A stretch of DNA of 51,617 nt from JBMYZL01 sp965661765 (GCA_965661765.1 CBFIFE010000014.1:1-51617); one strand, 5' to 3'. Counted from the first letter of the stretch, positions 8,032 to 16,255 are shown. Notes: generated by a model from the sequence alone, not told the origin. Translations and numbers: made by a program.

Positions 8032-9294
8032 TCACATTTTGCCTTTCATCATCCGATTCCAGTACAGATAAGGCAACCCGTATTTCTTCAACATCCACAT
8101 GCTCCAATTCTCCTTTGTGGTGTCGACGAATTTGCTCAAAAACGGATCGCTGTCCCGAACATTGTCGTATTTGAACTCTGCCAAAACCATCTTGCCATAA
8201 CCGGTCACCAAGGGGCAGCTGCTGTAGCCCTCGTACTTGTGCGCACTCAGCGCCTGGGCCTTGATCATCGTCAGGATGTTCTCCACCACCACAGGAGCTT
8301 GCTTTCGAATCGCTGCGCCCGTTTTCGCGGTCGGCAAGGCAGCCACATCCCCCAGGCCGAAGACATTCGCAAACTCGTTGTGCTGCAAGGTGAACTTGTC
8401 CACATTGAGCCATCCCTTCGAAGGGCCATCCTGATGAGACAACACACTTTGCTTGACAAAATCGGGGGCGCTTTGCGGCGGGGCCAAATGCAACATGTCG
8501 TACGGCATGATCACCGTCGTTTCGCCTTGCAGGTTCTCATGCAGCGGGTTCCCATTTTGAATCACACAACCCGATTGCTGATTCGTCCAACGGAAATGAA
8601 CCTCCTTCTTCTTTGAATCGATTTTGACCGGTGCATAAAAGGTCTTGAGGTGGATGTTTTTCTTGTTGATGACTTGGGTGAGGGTTTTGGCAAATTCCTT
8701 TACGCCAAATATCACGCTGCCCGGTGTCGCAAAAATCACCTCCGACTTGTCCCGAACCCCTTGTTTTCTGAACGCCTCGTCGGCGAGGTACATGATTTTT
8801 TGGGGTGCGCCGCCACATTTGATCGGGGTCGTCGGCTGGGTGAAGACCGCATTTCCTCCCTTGAAATTGCGGATGACCTCCCAAGTCTTTTCGGGGTCCA
8901 CATAATTGGAGCAAACCTCTGGGGTGTCGAGGGCTTCGCGCAGCCCTTCGATGCCATCGAGGTCCATCTGCAGACCCGGTGAGACCACGAGGTAGTCGTA
9001 GCTCAAAGTTCCTGAACGCTGGGTAGACACCGCGTTGTTTTTCGGGTCAAACGTCGTGACGGCATCCTGAATCCACTCCACACCGGCTGGAATCAACGAG
9101 GCCATGCCCCGGCGGGTGGCCTCGAAGTCAAAAGTCCCCGCCCCGACCAAAGTCCATGCCGGTTGATAGAAGTGGTCCGATGCTGGGTCCACGATGGCGA
9201 TGCTGAGCGATTTGTCCTTGTTGCGAAGCTGCGCGGCTGTCATGATGCCGCCCGTGCCTCCGCCGATGATGACGACGTTGTGGTGTTTGTTCAT
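8032..9294 (-). CDS. sqr: Sulfide:quinone oxidoreductase (FAD, SQOR-like type)
   Basis: The product is 420 residues. The N-terminal dinucleotide fold reads VVIIGGGTGG (residues 7-16). A cysteine lies at 128, and the candidate redox pair is Cys160 (PTTPIKCGGAPQKI) and Cys360 (SSCPLVTGYGKM). These two contexts are characteristic of the mitochondrial SQOR group. The GLGDVAALP segment near 313 is the second FAD contact. The C-terminus (MLKKYGLPYLYWNRMMKG) is an amphipathic membrane anchor of this group. The enzyme oxidises sulfide to sulfane sulfur and reduces quinone on the inner membrane. The start is ATG 9294. Thioredoxin and rhodanese genes lie upstream, and cydAB, which can re-oxidise the quinol, lies downstream. 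Confidence 0.92.
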   Translation of the reverse strand: MNKHHNVVIIGGGTGGIMTAAQLRNKDKSLSIAIVDPASDHFYQPAWTLVGAGTFDFEATRRGMASLIPAGVEWIQDAVTTFDPKNNAVSTQRSGTLSYDYLVVSPGLQMDLDGIEGLREALDTPEVCSNYVDPEKTWEVIRNFKGGNAVFTQPTTPIKCGGAPQKIMYLADEAFRKQGVRDKSEVIFATPGSVIFGVKEFAKTLTQVINKKNIHLKTFYAPVKIDSKKKEVHFRWTNQQSGCVIQNGNPLHENLQGETTVIMPYDMLHLAPPQSAPDFVKQSVLSHQDGPSKGWLNVDKFTLQHNEFANVFGLGDVAALPTAKTGAAIRKQAPVVVENILTMIKAQALSAHKYEGYSSCPLVTGYGKMVLAEFKYDNVRDSDPFLSKFVDTTKENWSMWMLKKYGLPYLYWNRMMKGKM

Positions 9295-9442
9295 AGCAGA
9301 GATTTGTAAGGTTTCCTGATTGGGACAGGCGGCAAAGTAGTGTCCACATGACACGAGAAATGCGACCCAAGTCACTTCCAGAGCAACTCAGGCCGCATTT
9401 TTGCAGCAATCCAGCAGCGCCAAGCAGCGCTGTCCGGCAGAA

Positions 9443-9748
9443 TCAATTCAAATGAGGCGACGTCACCTGCTCCAACTGGTGTTGGGTATGCATCCCGCTG
9501 GCACGCCAAACCACCTTCTCATCTTTGAAAAGCATCAACGTGGGGACCCCACGCACGCCGAAGGCTTGTGCAAACTGTGGATTCCGATCCACATTGATTT
9601 TGAGGACACGAACCTTGGGGGCCATTTTCTCCGCATACGCATCAATCTCAGGCATCATGGCCTGACAGGGGCCACACCAATCCGCATACACATCAATCAA
9701 CACGGGCGCCTCGCCCTTCAAAATGTCTTGCAGGCTTTCCTGTGCCAT
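9443..9748 (-). CDS. Thioredoxin
   Basis: The product is 101 residues and a single thioredoxin fold with the active site WCGPC (Cys25, Cys28), the PEIDAYAEK helix and the cis-proline motif GVPTLMLF. No signal peptide is seen, so it is cytoplasmic. It reduces protein disulfides and can also reduce protein persulfides. ATG 9748 is chosen over an in-frame TTG at 9757; it lies 5 nt after the rhodanese stop, so the two are cotranscribed. Confidence 0.93.
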   Translation of the reverse strand: MAQESLQDILKGEAPVLIDVYADWCGPCQAMMPEIDAYAEKMAPKVRVLKINVDRNPQFAQAFGVRGVPTLMLFKDEKVVWRASGMHTQHQLEQVTSPHLN

Positions 9749-9753
9749 GGGGA

Positions 9754-10074
9754 TCAAGCGTTTTGTGCTTCGTGAATGATGCTGTCGAGGGCACCCACGT
9801 TGTACACCTTGTCAAATCCGTTGGACTTCAAAAAGCGCGCCGCCTGCGCAGAGCGGTTGCCACTCCGGCAGTACAAAAAGTACGATTCGTTCGGATCAAG
9901 GGATCCAACTTCGCGTTGCATCTCCCCGCCCAGCCAGTCAATGCATTTCGCATTGGGCCATGTGCCACCGGCGCACTCCCCTGGGGTCCGGCAGTCAATG
10001 ACTACACCATTTGTCTTGTCCAATTCCTGCTTGAAAGCGGCAGGGCGCAAATCAGTAGAGGGTCCGAAAAACAT
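9754..10074 (-). CDS. Single-domain rhodanese
   Basis: The product is 106 residues with a rhodanese fold. The active-site loop is CRSGNRS with catalytic Cys69, preceded by the usual VIDCRTPGE motif and followed by the NVGALDSI helix. Two further cysteines (Cys34, Cys44) are present. Single-domain rhodaneses carry sulfane sulfur as a cysteine persulfide and pass it to thiols. The start is taken at ATG 10074; a TTG at 10113 would add 13 residues of lysine-rich leader. Being cotranscribed with thioredoxin and lying just before SQR supports a role in handling the sulfur made by SQR. Confidence 0.9.
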   Translation of the reverse strand: MFFGPSTDLRPAAFKQELDKTNGVVIDCRTPGECAGGTWPNAKCIDWLGGEMQREVGSLDPNESYFLYCRSGNRSAQAARFLKSNGFDKVYNVGALDSIIHEAQNA

Positions 10075-10170
10075 GATTTTGATGATTTTTTGTTGTTCCT
10101 TCTTGAGCCACAAAGGTCAACCATGCTTTTCGTTGCGAACGTGCGCCAAGTCACACGCGGCTTTCGGGCA

Positions 10171-10875
10171 TCAAAACAGGTCTTGATTGGAAGGCATCCG
10201 CACACCCCGTTTGACCGCGTGACGCGCCAGCTCGACCATCTGCTCCTTCTCCATCTTCTTCAACAAACGGCTGATGACTTCCCGGCTGGAGTTCAAATCC
10301 GTTGCGATTTCCTGATGTGTGATGCGAAGCTCATCGCTCCCGTGGGCAGTGAATTGCTTGTTCAAATAAAAGACCAAACGTTGGTCCAACGAGCGAAATG
10401 CGACTTGGTCAATCACCTCCAGCGTCTCCTCAAACCGCGAACGGTAGGTCTCCAAAACGAAATGATACCAATCCGGAAAGTCCCGCATCAACCCGTCCAT
10501 GAATTCAATCGGAACGGCCAACGCCTCGACATCTTCCTCGGCAAAACTCTTGATGATGGACGCCTTTCGCTGCGTGGCACAAATCATGCTCAGCGCACAG
10601 GCAGAGCCCGGCTCGAGGTAATACAGAAAGTGCTCCCCACCATCATTGCCCTCGCGGTAGAGCTTGGCGCTTCCGCTGAGCAACAAGATGGTCGATCGGA
10701 AATACTGCCCGGTTCTCATCATCGGCTCTCCGGCGGCAAACCGCGTCAATTCGCCCCGCGAAGCCAACACTTCACGCAGGTTGAGGCTGAATCCAGGAAA
10801 CACCTCCCCCAGCCTTTCGGAGAGGATCATCTGCGCCCCGTCAAGCGGGCGTGTGGACTGTTGCATGGTGGCCAT
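10171..10875 (-). CDS. Crp/Fnr family transcriptional regulator
   Basis: The product is 234 residues: an N-terminal cyclic-nucleotide-binding-type beta-roll (about 20-130) and a C-terminal winged helix-turn-helix (about 165-220, THQEIATDLNSSREVISRLLKKME). The roll carries two close cysteines in GSACALSMICAT and none of the N-terminal Fe-S cysteines of true FNR. It heads the rhodanese, thioredoxin and SQR genes on the same strand and probably regulates them. An in-frame ATG three codons downstream (10866) is an alternative start. The PCD gene ends 19 bp upstream. The ligand is unknown; a thiol-based signal is inferred only from the cysteines and neighbours. Confidence 0.9.
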   Translation of the reverse strand: MATMQQSTRPLDGAQMILSERLGEVFPGFSLNLREVLASRGELTRFAAGEPMMRTGQYFRSTILLLSGSAKLYREGNDGGEHFLYYLEPGSACALSMICATQRKASIIKSFAEEDVEALAVPIEFMDGLMRDFPDWYHFVLETYRSRFEETLEVIDQVAFRSLDQRLVFYLNKQFTAHGSDELRITHQEIATDLNSSREVISRLLKKMEKEQMVELARHAVKRGVRMPSNQDLF

Positions 10876-10894
10876 CTCTGGATTTCGTCGATCT

Positions 10895-11128
10895 TCAGTT
10901 CAAAATCTTGTCTATGCGCCGCGCCAATTCGTGGTCCTTCGAAGTCACCACATCTCCGGAATCATGTGTGTTCAATTCCAAGCGGACGTAATTGAAAGTG
11001 TTGTAGATGGCAGGATGATGGTTCATTTGTTCTGCCAAAAAAGCCACTCGGGTCAAAAAGGTAAAGGCCTCCTGAAAATCGGCGAACCGAAACTCCCGGA
11101 CCAATCGATTGTCGCGTTCCTGCCACAT
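10895..11128 (-). CDS. 4a-hydroxytetrahydrobiopterin dehydratase-like protein (PCD/PhhB family)
   Basis: The product is 77 residues. It matches the pterin-4a-carbinolamine dehydratase core: FADFQEAFTFLTRVA, EQMNHHPAIYNTFNYVRLEL with the active-site His pair, and the TSKDHELARRID helix. The enzyme dehydrates 4a-hydroxytetrahydropterin during aromatic amino acid hydroxylation; some homologues have other roles. Length is at the short end of the family. The start ATG 11128 is supported by a TAGCTTAG box ending 5 nt upstream. No pterin-dependent hydroxylase is in the window. It is the first gene of the minus-strand block that continues with the Crp/Fnr regulator. Confidence 0.88.
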   Translation of the reverse strand: MWQERDNRLVREFRFADFQEAFTFLTRVAFLAEQMNHHPAIYNTFNYVRLELNTHDSGDVVTSKDHELARRIDKILN

Positions 11129-11133
11129 GCCCG

Positions 11134-11175
11134 CTAAGCTAACAAAAATCCTTCGAGGCCGGGGCATTAACTTGC
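11134..11175. promoter_or_regulatory. Divergent promoter region between PCD and the DegT aminotransferase
   Basis: In the 54-bp gap, TAGCTTAG (minus, 11141-11134) ends 5 nt before the PCD ATG and TAACTTGC (plus, 11168-11175) ends 7 nt before the aminotransferase ATG. Both resemble TAnnTTTG and are spaced for very short leaders. Confidence 0.45.
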
Positions 11176-11182
11176 ACCCCCG

Positions 11183-12427
11183 ATGACCCCATCTTCTCCC
11201 CCCATCGGTTTTGCGCCGCCCCCCATCACCGAAGAGTTGGTGGAGGCCGTGGCGCGCGTCCTGCGTTCCGGTTGGATCACCAGTGGTCCGGAGCTGGCCG
11301 CGTTTGAGGCTGAACTGGCCGAATACCTCGGCGTGTCGGAAGTGGTTTGTTTGTCGAGCTGGACGACAGCCTGCGAACTGGCGCTGCGTTGGTGGGGCGT
11401 CGGTCCGGGCGATGAAGTCATTGTCCCTGCGGTGACCTACGCCGCAACGGCGAACATTGTGCTGCACTGCGGCGCCACGCCGGTGATCGTGGACATCGAC
11501 CCCGCGGAAGCGGTTTTGACCCCCGCGTCCATCGCTCAGGCCATCACCGAACGAACAAAAGTGGTCATGCCGGTCGACTTGGCGGGTTGGCCGGTGGATT
11601 ATGATGGCATCCTTGCCGTTCTCGAATCGCACCGGGATGCCTTTCAACCTGCGACAGACCGGCAACGCGCCCTCGGCCGTCCCTTGTTCATCGCGGATGC
11701 GGCGCACAGTTTCGGGGCCTCGTACAAAGGAAAGCCTGTCGCTGCCCAGGCCGATGTCACCGGGTACAGCTTCCATGCGGTGAAGAACCTGACGACGGCT
11801 GAGGGGGGCGGTTTGGCCTTGAGCCTTCCAGACCCCTTGAGCAACATCGAACTGCGCAAATGGCTCAAAACCATGTCGTTGCACGGAGCAACAAAAGATG
11901 CTTTCACAAAAACCCTCGGCAACAGCCCGCACTATGACATCATCGATGCTGGCTACAAGTGCAACATGACCGACATTCAAGCGGCCATGGGACGCGTGCA
12001 GCTCCGGCATTACCCGAAAACGCTTGCACGGCGCAAATCCCTTGCGCGACAGTACCACAATGCGTTCCAGCTTGAGCCTTGGTACATGCCTCCTCCCCTG
12101 CAGTCCGACGACCGCGAGTCCGCTTATCACTTGTTCATGCTCCGCGTTCGCGGATTGACCGCCACCGGAAGGGATGCCGTGATGGCCGCCATGCGCGACC
12201 AGGGCATCGCAACCAACGTGCACTTCCCGCCATTGCCCATGCTCCATGTTCATCGCTCGCGCAACACTTGTCCTGACCTAGATTCTGGCGCATACCCGGG
12301 TGCACGGAGCCATTGGCATCAGGAAATCTCCCTGCCCCTTCATCTGGAACTCAGCGACGCCGACGTGCAACGCATTGCGACCACGGCCACTACGGCCATT
12401 GAACAAGTGCTTCAGGAAGCCCCATGA
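11183..12427 (+). CDS. DegT/DnrJ/EryC1/StrS family sugar aminotransferase
   Basis: The product is 414 residues of a PLP-dependent fold type I enzyme. The PLP lysine is Lys201 in SFHAVKNLTTAEGG; the cofactor aspartate lies in ADAAHSFGA (about 171-179), and the start of the fold is WITSGPELAAFE. The family aminates keto-sugars bound to nucleotides, for example for cell-surface glycans. The stop overlaps the next gene, a sugar transferase, by 4 nt, so both form one surface-polysaccharide unit. The exact sugar substrate cannot be read from the sequence. Confidence 0.93.
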   Translation: MTPSSPPIGFAPPPITEELVEAVARVLRSGWITSGPELAAFEAELAEYLGVSEVVCLSSWTTACELALRWWGVGPGDEVIVPAVTYAATANIVLHCGATPVIVDIDPAEAVLTPASIAQAITERTKVVMPVDLAGWPVDYDGILAVLESHRDAFQPATDRQRALGRPLFIADAAHSFGASYKGKPVAAQADVTGYSFHAVKNLTTAEGGGLALSLPDPLSNIELRKWLKTMSLHGATKDAFTKTLGNSPHYDIIDAGYKCNMTDIQAAMGRVQLRHYPKTLARRKSLARQYHNAFQLEPWYMPPPLQSDDRESAYHLFMLRVRGLTATGRDAVMAAMRDQGIATNVHFPPLPMLHVHRSRNTCPDLDSGAYPGARSHWHQEISLPLHLELSDADVQRIATTATTAIEQVLQEAP

Positions 12428-13020
12428 AGCGGGCCTTTGACGTGGTCGCCAGTGCCACCGGTTTGGTGCTGTTCGGACTGCCCATGCTGCTGTTGGGCGC
12501 CTGGATCGTGTTCGACAGTCGTGGGGGCATGTTCTTCCGCCAAACCCGCATCGGACGCCAGGCACGCCCCTTCGAGTTGCTCAAACTGCGGTCGATGGAC
12601 CCTGGCCGGGCACCCCGCGAGCAGAGCGAAATCACCATCGGTCACTCCGACCCCCGCATCACCAGGCCCGGCCGTTTCATCCGAAAAACGAAGCTGGACG
12701 AACTGCCCCAACTGTGGAACGTCTTGTGTGGTGAGATGTCCATTGTGGGCCCCCGTCCCGAAGTGCCGCGCTATGTGGACCTGTACACCCCAGAGCAGCG
12801 CAAAGTCCTGCGCGTTCGGCCCGGCTTGACAGACCCTGCGAGCATCGAGGCATTTGACGAGCCGGCCATGCTCGCTGCGGCCGCAGACCCGGAGCGCTGC
12901 TACATCGAGGAAATCATGCCGAAGAAGATTCAGGCGCAATTGGCCTATGCCGAACAAGCGAATTTTTGGACCGATTGCCAAGTGATTTGGGCGACGTTTC
13001 GTCGCATTCTGCAATCTTGA
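12424..13020 (+). CDS. Initiating sugar-phosphate transferase (bacterial sugar transferase family, PglC-like)
   Basis: The product is 198 residues. It has one N-terminal membrane helix (about 8-30) and a catalytic domain with FFRQTRIGRQARPFELLKLRSM, the RKTKLDELPQLWNVL motif and GEMSIVGPRPEVP. These enzymes move a sugar phosphate from a UDP-sugar to undecaprenyl phosphate at the inner membrane and start O-antigen, capsule or glycoprotein glycan assembly. Its length fits the small PglC type and not the longer WbaP type. It is coupled to the aminotransferase by ATGA overlap, suggesting the aminosugar made there is the first sugar. Confidence 0.94.
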   Translation: MKRAFDVVASATGLVLFGLPMLLLGAWIVFDSRGGMFFRQTRIGRQARPFELLKLRSMDPGRAPREQSEITIGHSDPRITRPGRFIRKTKLDELPQLWNVLCGEMSIVGPRPEVPRYVDLYTPEQRKVLRVRPGLTDPASIEAFDEPAMLAAAADPERCYIEEIMPKKIQAQLAYAEQANFWTDCQVIWATFRRILQS

Positions 13021-13039
13021 AGGATTCCAGCAGCCCGCT

Positions 13040-13894
13040 TCAGCGAAGAACCTCCATCAGGCGAGTCAACCGCTGAGCAACCGCCAAATGTCCTGACTCC
13101 TCACACAACCGACTCAAGTGTTCGGCGAGGCGAAAACACACCTGATGGGGATCCAGCAACGTGGGCTTCCATTGGGTTTCGAGCTCTTGTGCAATCATGG
13201 ACAATTCCTCAGGTGCGACGACTTGTCCGCCGTCAAATGGGTTCACATAAAACCAAACCCTTGGAACCTCCTCGCTCGACGCATCCCAATGCGGATCGAC
13301 ATAGGCCAAAAAGAAAAGGCCGGAAACCGACACCGGGTGCAACGAGATGCCGAGAGAATCGGCCAAGCCCATGTAAATCATGCCGAGCCCCAGGGGGCTG
13401 CCTTTGCGCCCCATGAGCACCTGAGCCGGCGCCGCGTGCGCAGCTCCCTGTTCCGACAGCGAAGCCCGTTGAAAGCCGTACTCGGTGAACATCACGTGGT
13501 TGATGACCCGAATTTGTTCCAATGCCGTGAGTTCTTCGTTGAGCTCCAGCCAGACGTCGCGGCGAAGGGCAGCGAAAGCGATTTGGCCTTCTTCCTTCAT
13601 CTGGCCAAATCCGCAAACCGACTCAATCCAAAACGCCCCTTCCATCACCGCGCAAGGGCGGCTTGCCGACCAGTTTCGCAGCCCGGCCAACGCCTGCCGC
13701 TCCAACATGCCGCTCATCAATTCGTCCAAGCGCTCGACAGACGTTTCGCAGCGCGTCACGTCCTGGCGCTCCGCCTGCAAAATCGGCAAGATCACGTCGC
13801 CTTGTTCCAACAACCGCGAACGCACATGGCTGTAGACCCCTTCATCTGGGTCGTCCAACAATGCCATCAATGCTTGAATCTCTGCGCCACTCAT
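13040..13894 (-). CDS. SirB1-like transglutaminase-like protein
   Basis: The product is 284 residues. The central part matches the Transglut_core2/SirB1 family: a helical start, NHVMFTEYGFQ and then GRKGSPLGLGMIYMGLADSLGI followed by HPVSVSGLFFLAYVD. The catalytic cysteine of true transglutaminases is not evident, as in SirB1-type homologues. No signal peptide is present, so it is cytoplasmic. The biochemical role of the family is unclear. A TAGATTTG box ends 7 nt before the ATG. The gene is flanked by a convergent sugar transferase and a divergent rhomboid. Confidence 0.85.
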   Translation of the reverse strand: MSGAEIQALMALLDDPDEGVYSHVRSRLLEQGDVILPILQAERQDVTRCETSVERLDELMSGMLERQALAGLRNWSASRPCAVMEGAFWIESVCGFGQMKEEGQIAFAALRRDVWLELNEELTALEQIRVINHVMFTEYGFQRASLSEQGAAHAAPAQVLMGRKGSPLGLGMIYMGLADSLGISLHPVSVSGLFFLAYVDPHWDASSEEVPRVWFYVNPFDGGQVVAPEELSMIAQELETQWKPTLLDPHQVCFRLAEHLSRLCEESGHLAVAQRLTRLMEVLR

Positions 13895-13901
13895 CAGGCC
13901 C

Positions 13902-13909
13902 CAAATCTA
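13902..13909 (-). promoter_or_regulatory. -7 element TAGATTTG of the SirB1-like gene
   Basis: A perfect TAnnTTTG match on the minus strand, 7 nt before the ATG at 13894. This predicts a leader of only a few nucleotides. Confidence 0.5.
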
Positions 13910-13969
13910 TCTCCTGCATCTCCCGCACAACGGACCTCATCGCAGCACTTGTCAAACGTCCCCTGTGGA

Positions 13970-14857
13970 ATGTTTGTCATCTGCGAGGCCAGCGCCCTTA
14001 CCTTCGCCTTTGTGCCAATTCTATTCAAAAATCCCCGCGTCTACTGGGCGCTTTGGACGACCTTGTTGTTTCTCACTTGTGTGTGGGGGGCATTCTGGAC
14101 CAATGAGTTGTACGACCTGGGCTGGCGTGCTTTTGGGAACCGACCTCGGTCCGTCGACGGGCTGATTGGGATCTTGACCTTCCCCTTTTTGCATGCGGAT
14201 TTTGACCACCTGTGGAACAACACGGCGACGTTTTTCGTGCTGAATTTGCTGCTTTTCTATTTCTATCGGGGGATTGCCGGCCGGGTTTGGTTGTTGCTTT
14301 ATGCGCTCAGTGGTGTTTTTTTGTGGGGCTTTGCGGACGGGGGCAACCACATCGGAGCGAGTGGACTCATCTATGGCTTGGCGGCTTTTTTGTTCCTGAG
14401 TGGTTTGATTCGCCGAAACCGGTTGCTGCTCCGCGTATCGCTGGTGGTGGTGTTCTTGTATGGTGGAATGGTTTGGTGGATGCTGCCCATCGAAGAGCAC
14501 ATCAGTTGGGAGGGCCATTTGTCTGGGGCGGCCGCTGGGGTGCTTTTGGCCGTCGTCTTTCGGAACAAAGGGCCCAAGGCGGAGTCTTTCGAATCTGACC
14601 GAGAATTGCCGGATGAGGAATTGCCGGACTGGTGGGAAGAACCAGGGGGACCAGGGGGACCAGGGGAACCAGGGGGACCAGGGGGACCAGGGGAACCAGG
14701 GGGACCAGGGGAACCAGGGGACGAGGGGACCAGGGAACGAGGGGACGAGGGAACCAAGGAACGAGGGGAGCCGGGTGGGCCAGGTGGGCCGGGTCGGCCG
14801 GGTGTTTCCCATGACCCGTTTGGTCCGCTCTGGCGAACGAACCACACCGGAGAATAG
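13970..14857 (+). CDS. Rhomboid family intramembrane serine protease with a collagen-like Gly-X-Y tail
   Basis: The product is 295 residues. Six or so membrane helices fill residues about 8-200. The catalytic Ser131 lies in GASGLIYG and the catalytic His183 in EGHLSGAAAG; the HADFDHLWNN loop (75-84) supplies the conserved His and Asn. The rhomboid core ends near 200. Residues about 225-279 are Gly-X-Y triplets (GGP, GEP, then DEGTRERGDEG) encoded by a 9-bp DNA repeat that also occurs in non-coding parts of the window. ATG 13970 is used because the upstream frame is antisense to another gene. Rhomboids cleave membrane proteins within the bilayer; the substrate is unknown. The tail is probably cytoplasmic or periplasmic and of recent origin. 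Confidence 0.9.
   Translation: MFVICEASALTFAFVPILFKNPRVYWALWTTLLFLTCVWGAFWTNELYDLGWRAFGNRPRSVDGLIGILTFPFLHADFDHLWNNTATFFVLNLLLFYFYRGIAGRVWLLLYALSGVFLWGFADGGNHIGASGLIYGLAAFLFLSGLIRRNRLLLRVSLVVVFLYGGMVWWMLPIEEHISWEGHLSGAAAGVLLAVVFRNKGPKAESFESDRELPDEELPDWWEEPGGPGGPGEPGGPGGPGEPGGPGEPGDEGTRERGDEGTKERGEPGGPGGPGRPGVSHDPFGPLWRTNHTGE
14638..14800 (+). repeat. Coding copy of the G-rich 9-bp repeat
   Basis: Tandem units close to GGGGGACCA and GGGGAACCA run in frame at the 3' end of the rhomboid gene, then become GGGGACGAG and GGGAACGAG. They share words with the intergenic arrays near 28933, 35068, 41810 and 51484. Every unit is read as three codons without a stop. Confidence 0.85.
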
Positions 14858-14917
14858 ATTGTCAAACGCTTTTGGCGGTTGGGAAGTGCGGCTGACTGGC
14901 GTTGAAGGCAGCGGCAC

Positions 14918-14955
14918 AAAAAAAAAGGAGCCTCGATCTGGGGCTCCTTTTTTTT
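14918..14955. terminator. Bidirectional terminator between the rhomboid gene and dnaN
   Basis: A-run plus GGAGCC (14918-14932) pairs with GGCTCC plus T-run (14942-14955). It sits between two convergent genes and can serve both strands. Confidence 0.85.
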
Positions 14956-15017
14956 GATGTTCGGCGAGCGATTCGGCGACCTGCGGTGGCGGGTGCTGGC
15001 TCGCTCGAGGGAGGGCA

Positions 15018-16133
15018 TCAGCCCACCATGACCGGCATGACCAACATCAAGATGTCCTCGCCCTCGTCGTCAGACTCCGTGGGACGAATGATTCCGGCGC
15101 GGTTGGGCGCGCTCATTTCGAGGGAGATCTCCGGAGAGTTGAGGTTGTTCAGCATGTCCATCAAGAACTTGGAGTTGAAAGCAATCTCCATGTCCTCGCC
15201 TTGGTAGCTGCATGTCAGGCGTTCGTTTGCTTCGTTCGAAAAATCCAAGTCTTCTGCCGAGACGTTGAGTTCGCTGCCGGCGAGCCGAAGGCGAACTTGG
15301 TGGGTGGTTTTGTTCGCGAAGATCGAAGCACGGCGAATGGCCTGCAGGAAATCGATGCGGTTGATGACCATCCGATTCGGGTTCTCCTTGGGAATGACCG
15401 CCTCGTAATTCGGGTACTTGCCCTCGATCAACCGACAGAGAATGATGGTGTCATCAAACTCGAACCGGGCGTTCGATTCGTTGTACTTCAGCTTCACCGC
15501 TTCAGAGTGAGAGGCTGCGTTCTTCAACAGGTTCAGTGGCTTCTTGGGCACGATGAACTGCGCGCTGTCATTTGCATGGATGTCCGTGCGGCCATACCGA
15601 ACAAGGCGGTGGGCGTCCGTGGCGACAAAACGAATGCTCTCTGGATAGAACTCGAAAAACAATCCACTCATGACCGGGCGAAGGTCGTCGTTGCCAGCCG
15701 CAAACAAGGAGCGGTTGATCGCACTGATCAACACATCGGCCGGCATGTCCACGACAGCGGCATCTTCGAGTTCTTCGATTTGCGGGAACTCATCGCCGTT
15801 GGCGCCGTTGAGTCGGTATTTGCCGGCATCGCTTGTGAGCTCGACGCCAAAGGTTTCGGCATCGATGGTGAAGGTGAGCGGAATATCTGGGAACGCCTTG
15901 AGAATCTCCAAGAGCATTTTTGCCGGGATGGCAATCGCGCCTGTGTCTTCCGTCTTCACCTCGAGCTTGGTGGTCATTGTCGTCTCCAAGTCACTCGCTG
16001 AAATCACCGCCTCGCCCGGACCCAGTTCGAAAAGAAAATTGTCCAGGATGGGCAACGAACTGTTCCCCCCCAACACCCCACTCAACGACTGCAAGTGGCG
16101 CAACAAAACACTGCTGGATACGATAAATTGCAT
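15018..16133 (-). CDS. dnaN: DNA polymerase III beta sliding clamp
   Basis: The product is 371 residues, the usual length, and is made of three clamp folds. Recognisable segments are MQFIVSSSVLLRHLQSLSGVL at the start, VSASDLETTMTT-type strands, IPAKMLLEILKAFPD, ATDAHRLVRYGR in the second domain and PVMVG at the C-terminus. The clamp encircles DNA and tethers polymerase III. ATG 16133 is the start that matches the family; frames further upstream are not conserved. dnaN stands apart from dnaA here, with a terminator at its 3' end and a divergent secreted protein gene at its 5' end. Confidence 0.96.
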   Translation of the reverse strand: MQFIVSSSVLLRHLQSLSGVLGGNSSLPILDNFLFELGPGEAVISASDLETTMTTKLEVKTEDTGAIAIPAKMLLEILKAFPDIPLTFTIDAETFGVELTSDAGKYRLNGANGDEFPQIEELEDAAVVDMPADVLISAINRSLFAAGNDDLRPVMSGLFFEFYPESIRFVATDAHRLVRYGRTDIHANDSAQFIVPKKPLNLLKNAASHSEAVKLKYNESNARFEFDDTIILCRLIEGKYPNYEAVIPKENPNRMVINRIDFLQAIRRASIFANKTTHQVRLRLAGSELNVSAEDLDFSNEANERLTCSYQGEDMEIAFNSKFLMDMLNNLNSPEISLEMSAPNRAGIIRPTESDDEGEDILMLVMPVMVG

Positions 16134-16247
16134 GATTTGGTCTAAATGTCCTTGAACCTTCAAAGATGCAGCAAGAGGCGGGAAATTCGCCGACTTTTTT
16201 TCCACATGCAACCCCCAAGGGAATTCACAAGTTTTGCAGATGTCAAC

Positions 16248-16255
16248 TATCTTGC
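16248..16255 (+). promoter_or_regulatory. -7-like element TATCTTGC before the 120-residue secreted protein
   Basis: TATCTTGC ends 4 nt before the ATG at 16260. It matches the TAnnTTGC variant also seen before the DegT aminotransferase. Confidence 0.4.

Noticed and set aside
10895..12253. A 452-codon minus frame containing the PCD domain
   Set aside because: Only the last 77 codons match PCD; the rest is antisense to the DegT aminotransferase.
13118..13969. An N-terminal extension of the rhomboid frame to 13118
   Set aside because: It overlaps the SirB1-like gene on the other strand and has no domain; the rhomboid core starts after 13970.
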